A stretch of 63,665 bases of DNA from positions 1 through 63,665 of the forward strand of contig JABFRV010000046.1 of NCBI GenBank assembly GCA_013140975.1, written 5' to 3'. Shown here piece by piece: positions 27,575-36,132 of this stretch. This DNA is from Saprospiraceae bacterium. GTDB taxonomy: Bacteria; Bacteroidota; Bacteroidia; Chitinophagales; Saprospiraceae. The notes beneath the pieces were generated by a model. The model searched no databases. It worked only from the letters and a program-made list of their open reading frames with translations, and had not been told where the DNA came from. Position numbers and translations under genes: made by a program. Every line of letters starts with the position of its first letter. Within the stretch, counting starts at the first letter, position 1.

Positions 27575-29323
27575 ATGAAAATTTGTAATTGGATTATTTT
27601 CTTAAATGTGGTGCTTATTCAGTCAGCGCATTGTCAAAAATTCTTTATTAATGATTGGTCCAATTCAGGAATGCGGACTTCGAAGTTTGTTGAAGATGAA
27701 ATAATTAATGTTTATGACAGAGGAGTTGACAGTACAGGTATCATTGCTTGTGATCAAATAGTACAGGGAATTATAAATGAGAAAGTAAATGCCAAGAGAA
27801 TACTGTTTTTTCCTAAGGGAAAGTATTTGTTTACGAAAAGCATTTTAATAAATAGAAATAACATTGTGATTCGAGGCGAAAAAAAGGAAACGCAATTTCT
27901 TTTTAACTTGCAATCAAAAGCGACGGATTGTATTAAGATTACAGGCAATTTGTCCAATGAATCTAGTACAATTGTTTCCGAAGCCAATATTGGTCTTCAA
28001 AGTATTATTGTTAAAGACGCTACAAAATTTAAAAAAGGTGATTGGATAAGATTACAATGTAAAGACTCTGCTATAATGTTTAGTAGTTGGGCGAGAGGGT
28101 CGCTGGGGCAAATCTTACAAATAGATTCGATATATGATAATGTTCTGATATTATCAGGAAGTCTAAGATATAATTATACGCAGTTACTTTCACCTTTTGT
28201 AACTAAAATTGATATACGTTCGCAAGTTGGAATAGAATGTCTTTCTTTAAAAAGAATTGATTCGACAACAACCCAAACAACCAATATTGCTTTTGACTAT
28301 TGTGCTAATTCTTGGGTAAATGGCGTTGAAAGCAATCTAACGAATTTTGCTCATCTAGCGATTAGTTATAGTGCACATATTCAGGTCCATAATTCTTACT
28401 TTCATCATTCTCATTCATATGGTGGTGGCGGACAAGGTTATGGAGTAGTTTTACAATTTGCCAGCAGTCAATGCAAGGTTGAAAATAATATATTAGAGCA
28501 TCTAAGACATGCTATTTTATTTCAAAGTGGATCCAACGGAAACGTTGTTGCCTTTAACTATATGATTGATCCGTATTGGACACAATCTTTTAGTCCAACA
28601 AATAGCGCCGGTGATATAGTTCTTCATGGAAATTTTCCATTTGCGAATCTAATAGAAGGAAATATTAATCAGAATTCAATCATTGATAATTCTCATGGAT
28701 TAAACGGACCCTGGAATACTTTTTATAAGAATAGAAGTGAACTATATGGAATAATTGTAACTACCAGCAATTGTGTTGATTCTTTGCAGATTATCGAAAA
28801 TGAAATAACCAGTAGTAGTCTGGGATATTACGTAATTCAAGGTAAAGGTAATATAGAGCTTGCAAATGTTGTGAAAGGAAATTCCATTCCGGCCTCAACT
28901 CTTGGAATAGATAAGAGAAGTTTATTTTTAACAAATGAACAGTTCCCTTATTGTTATAATGAAAAATATCTTTTTCCCTACATCGGCAAGCCAAATTCTT
29001 ATAATTATTCTACTATACCTGCAAAAGAGAATTATAATGAAGAAAAATATTTCAATTGCAACTGTGAGATAATAAATTCTACAAAGAATGCTTCTTCAAC
29101 AAAGAAAACACTACAAGTATATCCGAATCCAATTCATGCTGATGGTCATCTATTTTTGAATGGTTTAGTAAATGAAATTTTTATTTATGATTCTCAAGGC
29201 TACAGGATTTATACTGGAACTTCACAACAGATAAACCTCAGTTTGGAACAACCCGGAATATTTTGGGTTAAGGCTATACTACCTGATAATACAACACAGT
29301 CCTTTAAGCTCATAAAATTTTAA
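27575..29323 (+). CDS. Secreted parallel beta-helix protein with T9SS sorting domain
   Basis: A 582-residue secreted protein. After a signal peptide (WIIFLNVVLIQSAHCQ) it has the start of a pectate-lyase-3-like right-handed beta-helix (VYDRGVDSTGIIACDQIVQG, RILFFPKGKYLFTKSILI, NIVIRGE). The short strand repeats of the helix (YFHHSHSYGGGGQGYGVVLQ, VAFNYMIDP, LVLHGNF-like turns) run to about residue 460. A type A Por sorting domain follows (LQVYPNPIHADGHLFLNG, ending FKLIKF). Similar helices bind or cleave polysaccharides, so a carbohydrate substrate is possible but no catalytic residues can be assigned. It opens the T9SS cargo cluster of 27.5-35.7 kb. Confidence 0.8.
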   Translation: MKICNWIIFLNVVLIQSAHCQKFFINDWSNSGMRTSKFVEDEIINVYDRGVDSTGIIACDQIVQGIINEKVNAKRILFFPKGKYLFTKSILINRNNIVIRGEKKETQFLFNLQSKATDCIKITGNLSNESSTIVSEANIGLQSIIVKDATKFKKGDWIRLQCKDSAIMFSSWARGSLGQILQIDSIYDNVLILSGSLRYNYTQLLSPFVTKIDIRSQVGIECLSLKRIDSTTTQTTNIAFDYCANSWVNGVESNLTNFAHLAISYSAHIQVHNSYFHHSHSYGGGGQGYGVVLQFASSQCKVENNILEHLRHAILFQSGSNGNVVAFNYMIDPYWTQSFSPTNSAGDIVLHGNFPFANLIEGNINQNSIIDNSHGLNGPWNTFYKNRSELYGIIVTTSNCVDSLQIIENEITSSSLGYYVIQGKGNIELANVVKGNSIPASTLGIDKRSLFLTNEQFPYCYNEKYLFPYIGKPNSYNYSTIPAKENYNEEKYFNCNCEIINSTKNASSTKKTLQVYPNPIHADGHLFLNGLVNEIFIYDSQGYRIYTGTSQQINLSLEQPGIFWVKAILPDNTTQSFKLIKF

Positions 29324-29451
29324 ACTGAGCAATTTCTAAACAGTATACTGTCAGCTATTTATAAATATACTTTAATCTTCATGTAATATTTTTTTATAAT
29401 CTTTCGCGCTGCTTGATAAAGTATCGTATTTTTAGATCTCAATTAAAGTTT

Positions 29452-29922
29452 ATGCTTAGATATTTATTTATTTTCCTTACCTTATGCTATGTGAGTGTCT
29501 CTGCGCAAAAAATTTCACCTTCTGTTGTTGCCAATGGCGGAGCAGTAATGAAGGCTGGAAATCTTTCTTTAGAGTGGACTTTGGGAGAGATGATAACCGA
29601 AACAAAGACTGCAGCTAGTTTGGTTGTTACCCAGGGATTTCATCAATCAAATCTAGCTTCTGTGGCCGTAATAAATACAAGTTTGGAAGGGTTGTCGGTT
29701 TACCCTAATCCAGCAAGTTCTGTATTAATTATTGATAATCCAATCCACGAAAACTTAACGTATCAACTAACCAATATAGAAGGAAAAGTTATTCGCCAGA
29801 ATAATTTATCTGTTGGTTCTCAGCAATTGCAACTCGACGAATTATGTAATGGCTTGTACATTCTCACAATTCTTAATAAACAAAAAGAACAAAAAATCTT
29901 TACAATCGAAAAAATTAAATAA
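29452..29922 (+). CDS. Small T9SS sorting-domain protein
   Basis: I start it at the ATG at 29452, which gives a clean signal peptide (LRYLFIFLTLCYVSVSAQ); a longer frame from a TTG at 29413 adds charged residues before it. The mature part has a short conserved N-terminal module (ISPSVVANGGAVMKAGNLSLEWTLGEMITE, abbreviated: Gly-rich opening then WTLGE) seen in many Bacteroidota secreted proteins. A type A sorting domain (LSVYPNPASSVLIIDNP) follows directly. There is no room for an enzymatic domain. Nineteen bases separate it from the next gene, a pairing I would expect to be functional. Confidence 0.75.
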   Translation: MLRYLFIFLTLCYVSVSAQKISPSVVANGGAVMKAGNLSLEWTLGEMITETKTAASLVVTQGFHQSNLASVAVINTSLEGLSVYPNPASSVLIIDNPIHENLTYQLTNIEGKVIRQNNLSVGSQQLQLDELCNGLYILTILNKQKEQKIFTIEKIK

Positions 29923-29940
29923 TTAATTAAATTTATCACA

Positions 29941-31557
29941 ATGAATAAAATATTTTCTTTCATTTTATTTTTCTTCTGTGCTGTAACTGTTATGCAGGCA
30001 CAGAGTTTTAAGTATCAGGGTGTAGCAAGAAATAATGCGAACGCCCCAATCGTAAATACAAATATTGCATTGCGATTATCGGTTTTAAACGCATCTAATA
30101 ACCCGGTTTATTCTGAAATACATAATACCAGAACTTCTGATTTAGGAATCTTCTCAGTGAATGTATGTCAAGGAACGAATCCTAATGGTAATTGTAATAA
30201 TATTGATTGGGCAGTTGTTGGATATCAATTAAAAGTTGAATTAGATCCTGCTGGAGGAACTAATTTTACAAACATGGGAAATTCGCCAATTCTGGCAGTT
30301 CCTATAGCAAGTTATGCACTTAAAGCCGGATCTGTTGCAGGTGATACTGATGGAAATCCATTGAATGAAATTCAATCTCTTAATTTTAATGGAACAACCA
30401 ATGCACTAAGTATTTCTCAAGGAAATAATGTTGACTTAACAAGTTTGAAAAATGATGCAGACGCAGATCCTTTAAATGAAATTCAAACCATCAGCCTGGA
30501 TACATCAAATAATGAAATTTCTTTAAGTAAAGGAGGTGGTAAGTTTCTTTTACCTGCTAGTGGGGCAAGCCTTTGGAGAAAAGTAGGTGATACATTATTA
30601 TATAAATCTACCAATAACATTGGTATCTGGTTTAGAAATTCAAGATTCAATATAGACTTTGGTCCGACTGTGAGAAAATACTTTAGCTCAACTACAAACA
30701 GATGGACAGATGAATATTTAAACAATTCATTAAACCTTAGAAAAGAAATTGCATTTGGTAGTACATTGTTTGATCCAGGTGGCAATACTAACGTAGACCA
30801 TCATGTAATGTCGTATCACAGAATTGGTACAGATACTATGTTTAGAGTGAGATCTACTATTTTTACTACACCAGGATTGTCAAGTGACCTTTCTTTATGG
30901 TGTAACTTTATGTCTAATGGGCAAGAAATTCACCGTGCTGGAGTTTTAGCATCTGCGTCAGGTGGAGTAGGAGAAATTACTTCTTTATTTGGAGGTGTTA
31001 GAGGAGCTTCATTGATAGGTGCATCAATAGGTGGAGTAACTACACCTGCAATAGTATTATGGGCACCGAATAGTAATACTAATATAGCAGCTGGATTTTG
31101 GAGAGATGCTGCAGGAAATACTGTTATTACTTCTAACATAAAGAATTTTAGAATGGACCATCCGAAAGAAAAAGATAAAGAGATTTGGTATGCATGTGTA
31201 GAAGGCCCGGAAGCGGCAGCGTATAATAGAGGTACAGCACAATTGGTAAATGGGGAAGCATTTATAAAGTTTCAGGAGGATTTTTCTTTAATAATTAATC
31301 CAACAACGATGACAGTTCAGATAACTCCATTATCAGCAGAATCAGAAGGACTTGCAATAGTAGAAAGGTCTTTGGAAGGAATAAAAGTTAAAGAATTAAG
31401 AAAAGGAACTGGCAATTACAAATTTGATTGGGAAGTTAAAGCTGTAAGAAAGGGATTTGAAGATTATAAAGTAATCCGCGTTAAAGGAGTTGATACACCT
31501 ATTCCGCTTCCAACAAATTATAGTTTTGGAGATAACTTAAATAAAGATAAGCCGTAA
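29941..31557 (+). CDS. Secreted S74/tail-fibre-like surface protein
   Basis: A 538-residue protein with a signal peptide (FSFILFFFCAVTVMQAQ) and an N-terminal domain typical of Bacteroidota fibre-like proteins (FKYQGVARNNANAPIVN). Two near-identical linker repeats follow (DTDGNPLNEIQSL and DADADPLNEIQTI), then a long beta-rich middle with a Gly-rich triple-helix-like part (around 330-400). The C-terminal domain is IWYACVEGPEAAAYNRGTA with VNGEAFIKF and ITPLSAES. This C-terminal domain occurs in the same place in many Bacteroidota and some phage tail-like proteins. Its role is unknown; surface display or oligomerisation are likely. It is followed by a strong terminator. Confidence 0.7.
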   Translation: MNKIFSFILFFFCAVTVMQAQSFKYQGVARNNANAPIVNTNIALRLSVLNASNNPVYSEIHNTRTSDLGIFSVNVCQGTNPNGNCNNIDWAVVGYQLKVELDPAGGTNFTNMGNSPILAVPIASYALKAGSVAGDTDGNPLNEIQSLNFNGTTNALSISQGNNVDLTSLKNDADADPLNEIQTISLDTSNNEISLSKGGGKFLLPASGASLWRKVGDTLLYKSTNNIGIWFRNSRFNIDFGPTVRKYFSSTTNRWTDEYLNNSLNLRKEIAFGSTLFDPGGNTNVDHHVMSYHRIGTDTMFRVRSTIFTTPGLSSDLSLWCNFMSNGQEIHRAGVLASASGGVGEITSLFGGVRGASLIGASIGGVTTPAIVLWAPNSNTNIAAGFWRDAAGNTVITSNIKNFRMDHPKEKDKEIWYACVEGPEAAAYNRGTAQLVNGEAFIKFQEDFSLIINPTTMTVQITPLSAESEGLAIVERSLEGIKVKELRKGTGNYKFDWEVKAVRKGFEDYKVIRVKGVDTPIPLPTNYSFGDNLNKDKP

Positions 31558-31594
31558 TATAAAATTCTATTTTTCATATTACAAAAATCGATTT

Positions 31595-31629
31595 ATCCCC
31601 GGTATGCGTATTTGCCGGGGATTTTTTTT
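31595..31629 (+). terminator. Rho-independent terminator
   Basis: ATCCCCGG (31595-31602) pairs perfectly with CCGGGGAT (31615-31622) around a 12-base loop, followed by an eight-T run. It ends the transcript of the T9SS sorting protein and the fibre-like protein. Confidence 0.9.
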
Positions 31630-31643
31630 GAAACAATTTTTGG

Positions 31644-32150
31644 ATGATATCAGCTAGAAATTATTTTAGGAGTTATTCAATTTTAAACTTTGGAATGTTG
31701 ATTTGTTTATTCATTCTAAACTCGTGTTCCTATAAAAATATTTCCTCCGACAATATTAAGAGTAATCAAGATGTTGAGATGATCGTATTCCTTGTTATGA
31801 AAATGCACAAAAACGAATCGACGGGAAATAATTCGATTATATTATTATCAAGTCAGATTACAGAAGGAAAGATTAAAACGACTAATAAAAATGAGATATA
31901 TAGTGAGAATTATTTGAATTTTGAATTTTTAAAAGATAAAAAGAGAATTGAACAATTCAAAACTGAACATCCTTTATACAGGCATATTGAATTTCAAACG
32001 GATACCGGATTGACTTCCAAAAGTATAGTAATTGACTCAATTGAATTTTTCGAAAGATTTCAATTATCCCAGTTGCCAGATCAAATACGGATATCAGAGA
32101 AACGAAAAGATAAGGAAACTCTATTATTAAATAAAATTCCTATACAATGA
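31644..32150 (+). CDS. Hypothetical lipoprotein coupled to the M64 peptidase
   Basis: A 168-residue protein that I cannot assign. The N terminus has a lipoprotein signal ending LILNSC-like (the visible lipobox is LNSC, about residues 26-29). The mature part is polar, rich in Lys, Glu and Ser. It ends with the bases ATGA, so its stop overlaps the start of the M64 gene by four bases, a strong sign of a coupled pair. A chaperone-like or inhibitory role toward the peptidase is possible but is inference only. Confidence 0.65.
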   Translation: MISARNYFRSYSILNFGMLICLFILNSCSYKNISSDNIKSNQDVEMIVFLVMKMHKNESTGNNSIILLSSQITEGKIKTTNKNEIYSENYLNFEFLKDKKRIEQFKTEHPLYRHIEFQTDTGLTSKSIVIDSIEFFERFQLSQLPDQIRISEKRKDKETLLLNKIPIQ

Positions 32151-33556
32151 AACTACTTTATACAATAATAATATCATTCTTATTTCAACTCAATATTCAG
32201 GCACAAGCAATAGGAATCGAACAAATTGTTGACAATGGCCATCCAGATAAACGAATTAATATAGTAATCTTAGGAGATGGATATACTGCTACGCAGCAAC
32301 AAAAATTTATTAATGATTCGAAAATTTTCAGTCAATATTTATTTCAACAAGAACCATTTAATCAGTATAAAAATTACTTCAATGTTTATGCAATAAAAGT
32401 TGTTTCGCAAGATTCAGGAGCAAGACATGACAATTCTGCTCCAGACTGTCCGGGATTAGGTTCACATCCCATTAGTACAGCTAAAACATATTTAGATACA
32501 CGATTTGATGCATTTGGAATTCATAGATTAATTGTTCCTTTTAATTCACAAAATATTGCGACAAGCTTAGCAAAATATTTTCCTAGTTATGATCAAGTTA
32601 TCATTTTGGTTAATACACCTTACTATGGAGGATCAGGAGGGGCGTATGCTACATCAACTTTACATTCATCCAGTAATGAAATTTCAGTTCACGAAATCGG
32701 ACATTCCTTTGCAGGATTATCTGATGAATATTATGCCGGAGATCAATATGCAAGAGAATCTACAAATATGACACAGACGACTGATAGCTCAATAGTAAGA
32801 TGGAAAAATTGGTTGGGATTTAGATCAGTGGGTATTTATCAACATTGTTGTGGAGGGAATTCTTCGAAATGGTTTAAGCCTCATCAAAGTTGCAAGATGC
32901 AAGCGCTTGGACTGCCGTTTTGTAATGTATGCAAAGAAGGAATTATAGAAGTGATTCATAGGCTAATCAATCCGTTAATATTATTTTCTCCTAAAGAACA
33001 AAATCTTAATGTTGGAGATACTCCTTTGAAATTTTCACTTGAAGAGTTGATTAAGCCAATTCCAAATAGCCAAAAAATAAGCTGGAATTATATCAATAGG
33101 AATATCGCTAAAAACGTAGATAGCATTTTTTTGCAAGCAAGAGATATTCCCCTTGGCAATTCTAAACTAAGTGTATTCGTTGAAGATACAAACTTACTTA
33201 TAAGAATAGATAATCATGAAAAACTTCATTTTTCTATAGTAGAGTGGAACATCAATAAAACAGTTAATTCTCTATCAGTTTCCGGCAAATCTTCTTTGGT
33301 TGAATGGTCTATTTCTCCGGTTCCGGCAGTTAATTATATTGATATTAGTTTACTATCCGGAGAAATGAAAAATTGTAGTATACATTTGATCAACCAACAA
33401 GGTCAAATCGTGCATACTGAAAAATTTTCTTTCATGAGTAAAGACAAAAATTTTAAATTAGATATATCTAATTTAAATTCAGGCTCATATCACTTACAGA
33501 TAATGAACGAATCCTTTAACATATCAAAGCCGATTGTTATTCGAACAAGTAAATAA
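32147..33556 (+). CDS. M64 family metallopeptidase with T9SS sorting domain
   Basis: A 469-residue secreted zinc peptidase of family M64 (IgA peptidase family). After a signal peptide (LLYTIIISFLFQLNIQAQA) the catalytic domain begins with INIVILGDGYTATQQQKF and carries the zinc motif HEIGHSFAGLSDEYY near residue 182; the two His, the catalytic Glu and the distal Asp are all there. Downstream cysteines (QHCCGG, SCKMQ, FCNVCKEG) match the family's disulfide-rich part. The C terminus is a type A sorting domain (EWSISPVPAVNYIDISLL). It should act on proteins outside the cell; the actual substrate is unknown. It is translationally coupled to the upstream lipoprotein. Confidence 0.9.
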   Translation: MKLLYTIIISFLFQLNIQAQAIGIEQIVDNGHPDKRINIVILGDGYTATQQQKFINDSKIFSQYLFQQEPFNQYKNYFNVYAIKVVSQDSGARHDNSAPDCPGLGSHPISTAKTYLDTRFDAFGIHRLIVPFNSQNIATSLAKYFPSYDQVIILVNTPYYGGSGGAYATSTLHSSSNEISVHEIGHSFAGLSDEYYAGDQYARESTNMTQTTDSSIVRWKNWLGFRSVGIYQHCCGGNSSKWFKPHQSCKMQALGLPFCNVCKEGIIEVIHRLINPLILFSPKEQNLNVGDTPLKFSLEELIKPIPNSQKISWNYINRNIAKNVDSIFLQARDIPLGNSKLSVFVEDTNLLIRIDNHEKLHFSIVEWNINKTVNSLSVSGKSSLVEWSISPVPAVNYIDISLLSGEMKNCSIHLINQQGQIVHTEKFSFMSKDKNFKLDISNLNSGSYHLQIMNESFNISKPIVIRTSK

Positions 33557-33565
33557 ATAATATAA

Positions 33566-33862
33566 TTATTTTTTCTTTTTGGCTTTAGCATTTGCCGCCT
33601 TAATTGAATCAATCTTTTCCTGATCTGGAGAAGGATGAATATAAATATTTAAACTATCTTTTTCTATAGTAGAATTGGAATTACTATTTACAGTTGTAGG
33701 ATTGGTTTCCCTTTGATTATTGCCATGAGATGAATGAGTATTATTCATGTCCGTTGATGGTTTCTTTTCAGTGCTATCCTTTATTTTATTTTTGCTGCAA
33801 CACATAGAGCTAAACAATATAAAGATAGGAAGAACTTTATGGAAGAACGATGAATTTTTCAT
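33566..33862 (-). CDS. Hypothetical lysine-tailed lipoprotein
   Basis: A protein of 98 residues. I start it at 33862 (MKNSSFFHKVLPIFILFSSMCC), which gives a lipoprotein signal with lipobox around SSMCC; an in-frame ATG at 33907 lies inside the previous gene and adds an unlikely extension. The mature chain is Asn/Ser/Thr-rich without predicted structure and ends in a run of lysines. It overlaps the 3' end of the T9SS gene upstream by 26 bases on the same strand. No family recognised. Confidence 0.55.
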   Translation of the reverse strand: MKNSSFFHKVLPIFILFSSMCCSKNKIKDSTEKKPSTDMNNTHSSHGNNQRETNPTTVNSNSNSTIEKDSLNIYIHPSPDQEKIDSIKAANAKAKKKK

Positions 33863-35684
33863 TAATAATAGTTTGGTTGTTGAATTGTATTTGTAAGAAG
33901 TATTCACCAGCTAATAAAGTTGATGTTTCAAATGCAAAAATATGATCACCTTGACTAATTTTACTTTCAAGGACTTTATGAATTCGTTTACCATAGTTGT
34001 CAAAAATTTCAAACACAGCTGACCCCGATATAGGAGCACTGAATTTTAAATTAAATCTTTTATTTGCTGGATTTGGATACAATGAAGATTTAGCAATTTC
34101 TTTTGTTCCGTCTTTAACAGATGATTCACCTGAGTCATGGACTTCAGCAATATAAGTATTCCAATAACCGTCGAAATCACCGAATGCTCCGCCAACCCAT
34201 ACCGAAGGAGATGATAAACTATAATTTCGAGTAATACCTGTGTAATCTCCCCAACGATTTACTGTAACTCCAAATTGCTCACACTCTGTTTCCCATAAAC
34301 TATACACAAGAACACTTCCAGAGAAATTGAAATTTCCATCAACGTACACGACGCGATTTTCAGGGTAATTATCTTCATTACTTCTTTGGAAGAAAATCAT
34401 TGACTCATTATCTGTTTTAGTTTTACCATAAAAAGCAATACTTGGATATGCATAATCCCAACCTGTTGATGCGAAATAATCATGAGAAGATTTTTTAGTA
34501 TTAACATCCAGTTGAAAATATGCAAGTGCGCCCCATTTGTCAGGAGCTACTGAATTACATACAAAGTGAATTCTTTCGTTGATATAGTAGCCACTTTGTG
34601 TACGACAATCACCAGCATCTAATTTACAATCGGATGCTCTTTGATCAGCGTCCGAGCCAGGCCCATAAGTAGCTGTAGGAATCTCCTGATAAAGTAGTTT
34701 AGGATTTTTATCTAAATCGTCAGTCAAGTCATAAAATCCAATATATGATGCTCCACTGGATTCAGTACATACCAAATAAGTGCCCGGACCATAAGTTGCA
34801 TTTAAACCATAATTTAAGGGCAGTAGCGTAAACTGATTATTTGAAGAAATTTTGTTCCAAGTAGTATAACGAAGAGTCTGTCCTGAGTATCCTGAAGATT
34901 TATCAATCTGAAAGATATTACTATGATCATATTTACTATTTACATAAACATTTCCTGTTACGAAAATTTCTTTGGTTGATTGACCTACTTTAGGATAATC
35001 AAAAAAACCACCAGAAGGATCAGCCTTAATAGAATAAAACCACCATCCGTCATTAGGATTAGATGATTTAGAAAATAACAATGCAATTTTGTTGTTAGAC
35101 TTTAGACCACATTGTTGAATATACATAAAAAATTTTTGGAATTCCGGATCCCAAATAACAACAGGATCGCAGGTATTTGGGTATTCATTATTAAGAAATG
35201 ATTCAAAATTTTGTATATATTGAACGACACCATTTTTTACATAATTTATACTTGAATTCGCCGCACTTACAACCCATCCTGAATTGGAAATAGAAATAGT
35301 ATTATCCATTGGAGTTCCGCCAGTATTTTTGTTTGCTTTAAGACCAACTCCAACTACAGGATTTTTCACCAAAGGCGAAACCTGTTCTGAAAGTTTGACA
35401 TCAGCACCATTATTTTGTTTTTTAAGTATATAATTGAGAGCTTTTATTTTTTGCAATGCTTCATCATTCTTTGATTGGTGATGATTTCTAACTTTTACTA
35501 GAGAAGGTAGAAGATTTAAGTCAAGTGAAGGCGGGTTTACAAATCCTAGACATTGGCTTGTAATTATGCCGGGAAATTCAGCCACAATCTTCATTTCAGA
35601 TCGATCTATAATAGGTTTTAGGTCCTGAGATGACAAAGATGCTAAAACCATGTAGGCGAGAAAAAAAACAATTTGGTTTTTCAT
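33837..35684 (-). CDS. Large secreted T9SS protein, probable beta-propeller
   Basis: A 615-residue secreted protein. It has a signal peptide (IVFFLAYMVLASLSSQ), an N-terminal region with VVGVGLKANKNTGGTPMDNT, and a long beta-rich middle. The middle contains WDPEFQKFFMYIQQCG, WWFYSIKADPSGGFFDYPKVG and WGDYTGITRNYS, which look like blades of a propeller reading out measured surface. The C terminus is a type A sorting domain (SSLYPNPANKRFNLKFS, IFDNYGKRIHKV). I do not recognise an enzymatic family. It belongs to the group of T9SS cargo genes between 27.5 and 35.7 kb, but on the opposite strand. Confidence 0.7.
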   Translation of the reverse strand: MKNQIVFFLAYMVLASLSSQDLKPIIDRSEMKIVAEFPGIITSQCLGFVNPPSLDLNLLPSLVKVRNHHQSKNDEALQKIKALNYILKKQNNGADVKLSEQVSPLVKNPVVGVGLKANKNTGGTPMDNTISISNSGWVVSAANSSINYVKNGVVQYIQNFESFLNNEYPNTCDPVVIWDPEFQKFFMYIQQCGLKSNNKIALLFSKSSNPNDGWWFYSIKADPSGGFFDYPKVGQSTKEIFVTGNVYVNSKYDHSNIFQIDKSSGYSGQTLRYTTWNKISSNNQFTLLPLNYGLNATYGPGTYLVCTESSGASYIGFYDLTDDLDKNPKLLYQEIPTATYGPGSDADQRASDCKLDAGDCRTQSGYYINERIHFVCNSVAPDKWGALAYFQLDVNTKKSSHDYFASTGWDYAYPSIAFYGKTKTDNESMIFFQRSNEDNYPENRVVYVDGNFNFSGSVLVYSLWETECEQFGVTVNRWGDYTGITRNYSLSSPSVWVGGAFGDFDGYWNTYIAEVHDSGESSVKDGTKEIAKSSLYPNPANKRFNLKFSAPISGSAVFEIFDNYGKRIHKVLESKISQGDHIFAFETSTLLAGEYFLQIQFNNQTIINEKFIVLP

Positions 35685-35963
35685 AATAGGTAAATTTCAA
35701 CACACAAAGTACGTTCAATGTATTGTGTTTTATGATATTAAGCCACATATATACTATCTATAGGTAAACCTGTATTTTCAACAAACTTAAAAGAAGTTCG
35801 AGGCGCTAATCAGAATAATCATATTTAAATTATTAAACATACATCCATTTTTCTTAACAGATCAGTTAAGCCATATGCTTTTATGGTATAAAAAAATTAT
35901 TATCTTACCCAACGAATAATATACTTTTATCGTTTAGTTATAAAGCAATAAAATATTATTCAT

Positions 35964-36116
35964 ATGGATATTCCTAAAAATTTATTACTAAGCATTTCTT
36001 TAGCCATTGTGCTTAGTGTAACAACTTCTTGTACGAAGGAAGAAACTAAAGAAACAATCGTACCTGACCATCCAACTGAGCATTGGGATGATTGCCCGGC
36101 ATGTGGTATGGGATAA
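35964..36116 (+). CDS. Candidate RiPP precursor lipoprotein (50 residues, CPACGMG tail)
   Basis: A short gene of 51 codons that is easily overlooked. The peptide starts MDIPKNLLLSISLAIVLSV and continues to a lipobox TTSC (Cys 23), then a charged linker with Lys/Glu/Thr, and ends HWDDCPACGMG. Besides the lipid-modified Cys 23, the only cysteines are Cys 44 and Cys 47 in a CxxC three residues from the C terminus. It lies 16 bases upstream of a DUF692 gene on the same strand. DUF692 enzymes (MbnB, TglH, BufB) modify cysteines of short partner peptides, so I infer that this is the substrate. The coding call rests on the perfect lipoprotein signal and spacing; the substrate role is inference. Confidence 0.75.
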   Translation: MDIPKNLLLSISLAIVLSVTTSCTKEETKETIVPDHPTEHWDDCPACGMG

Positions 36117-36132
36117 GTGATTTTATTATTCT

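Noticed and set aside
35685..35963. Clear promoter for the peptide-DUF692 pair
   Set aside because: TATCTTAC and TACTTTTA in this stretch fit the TAnnTTTG consensus only partly; I could not choose one, so no promoter is annotated.
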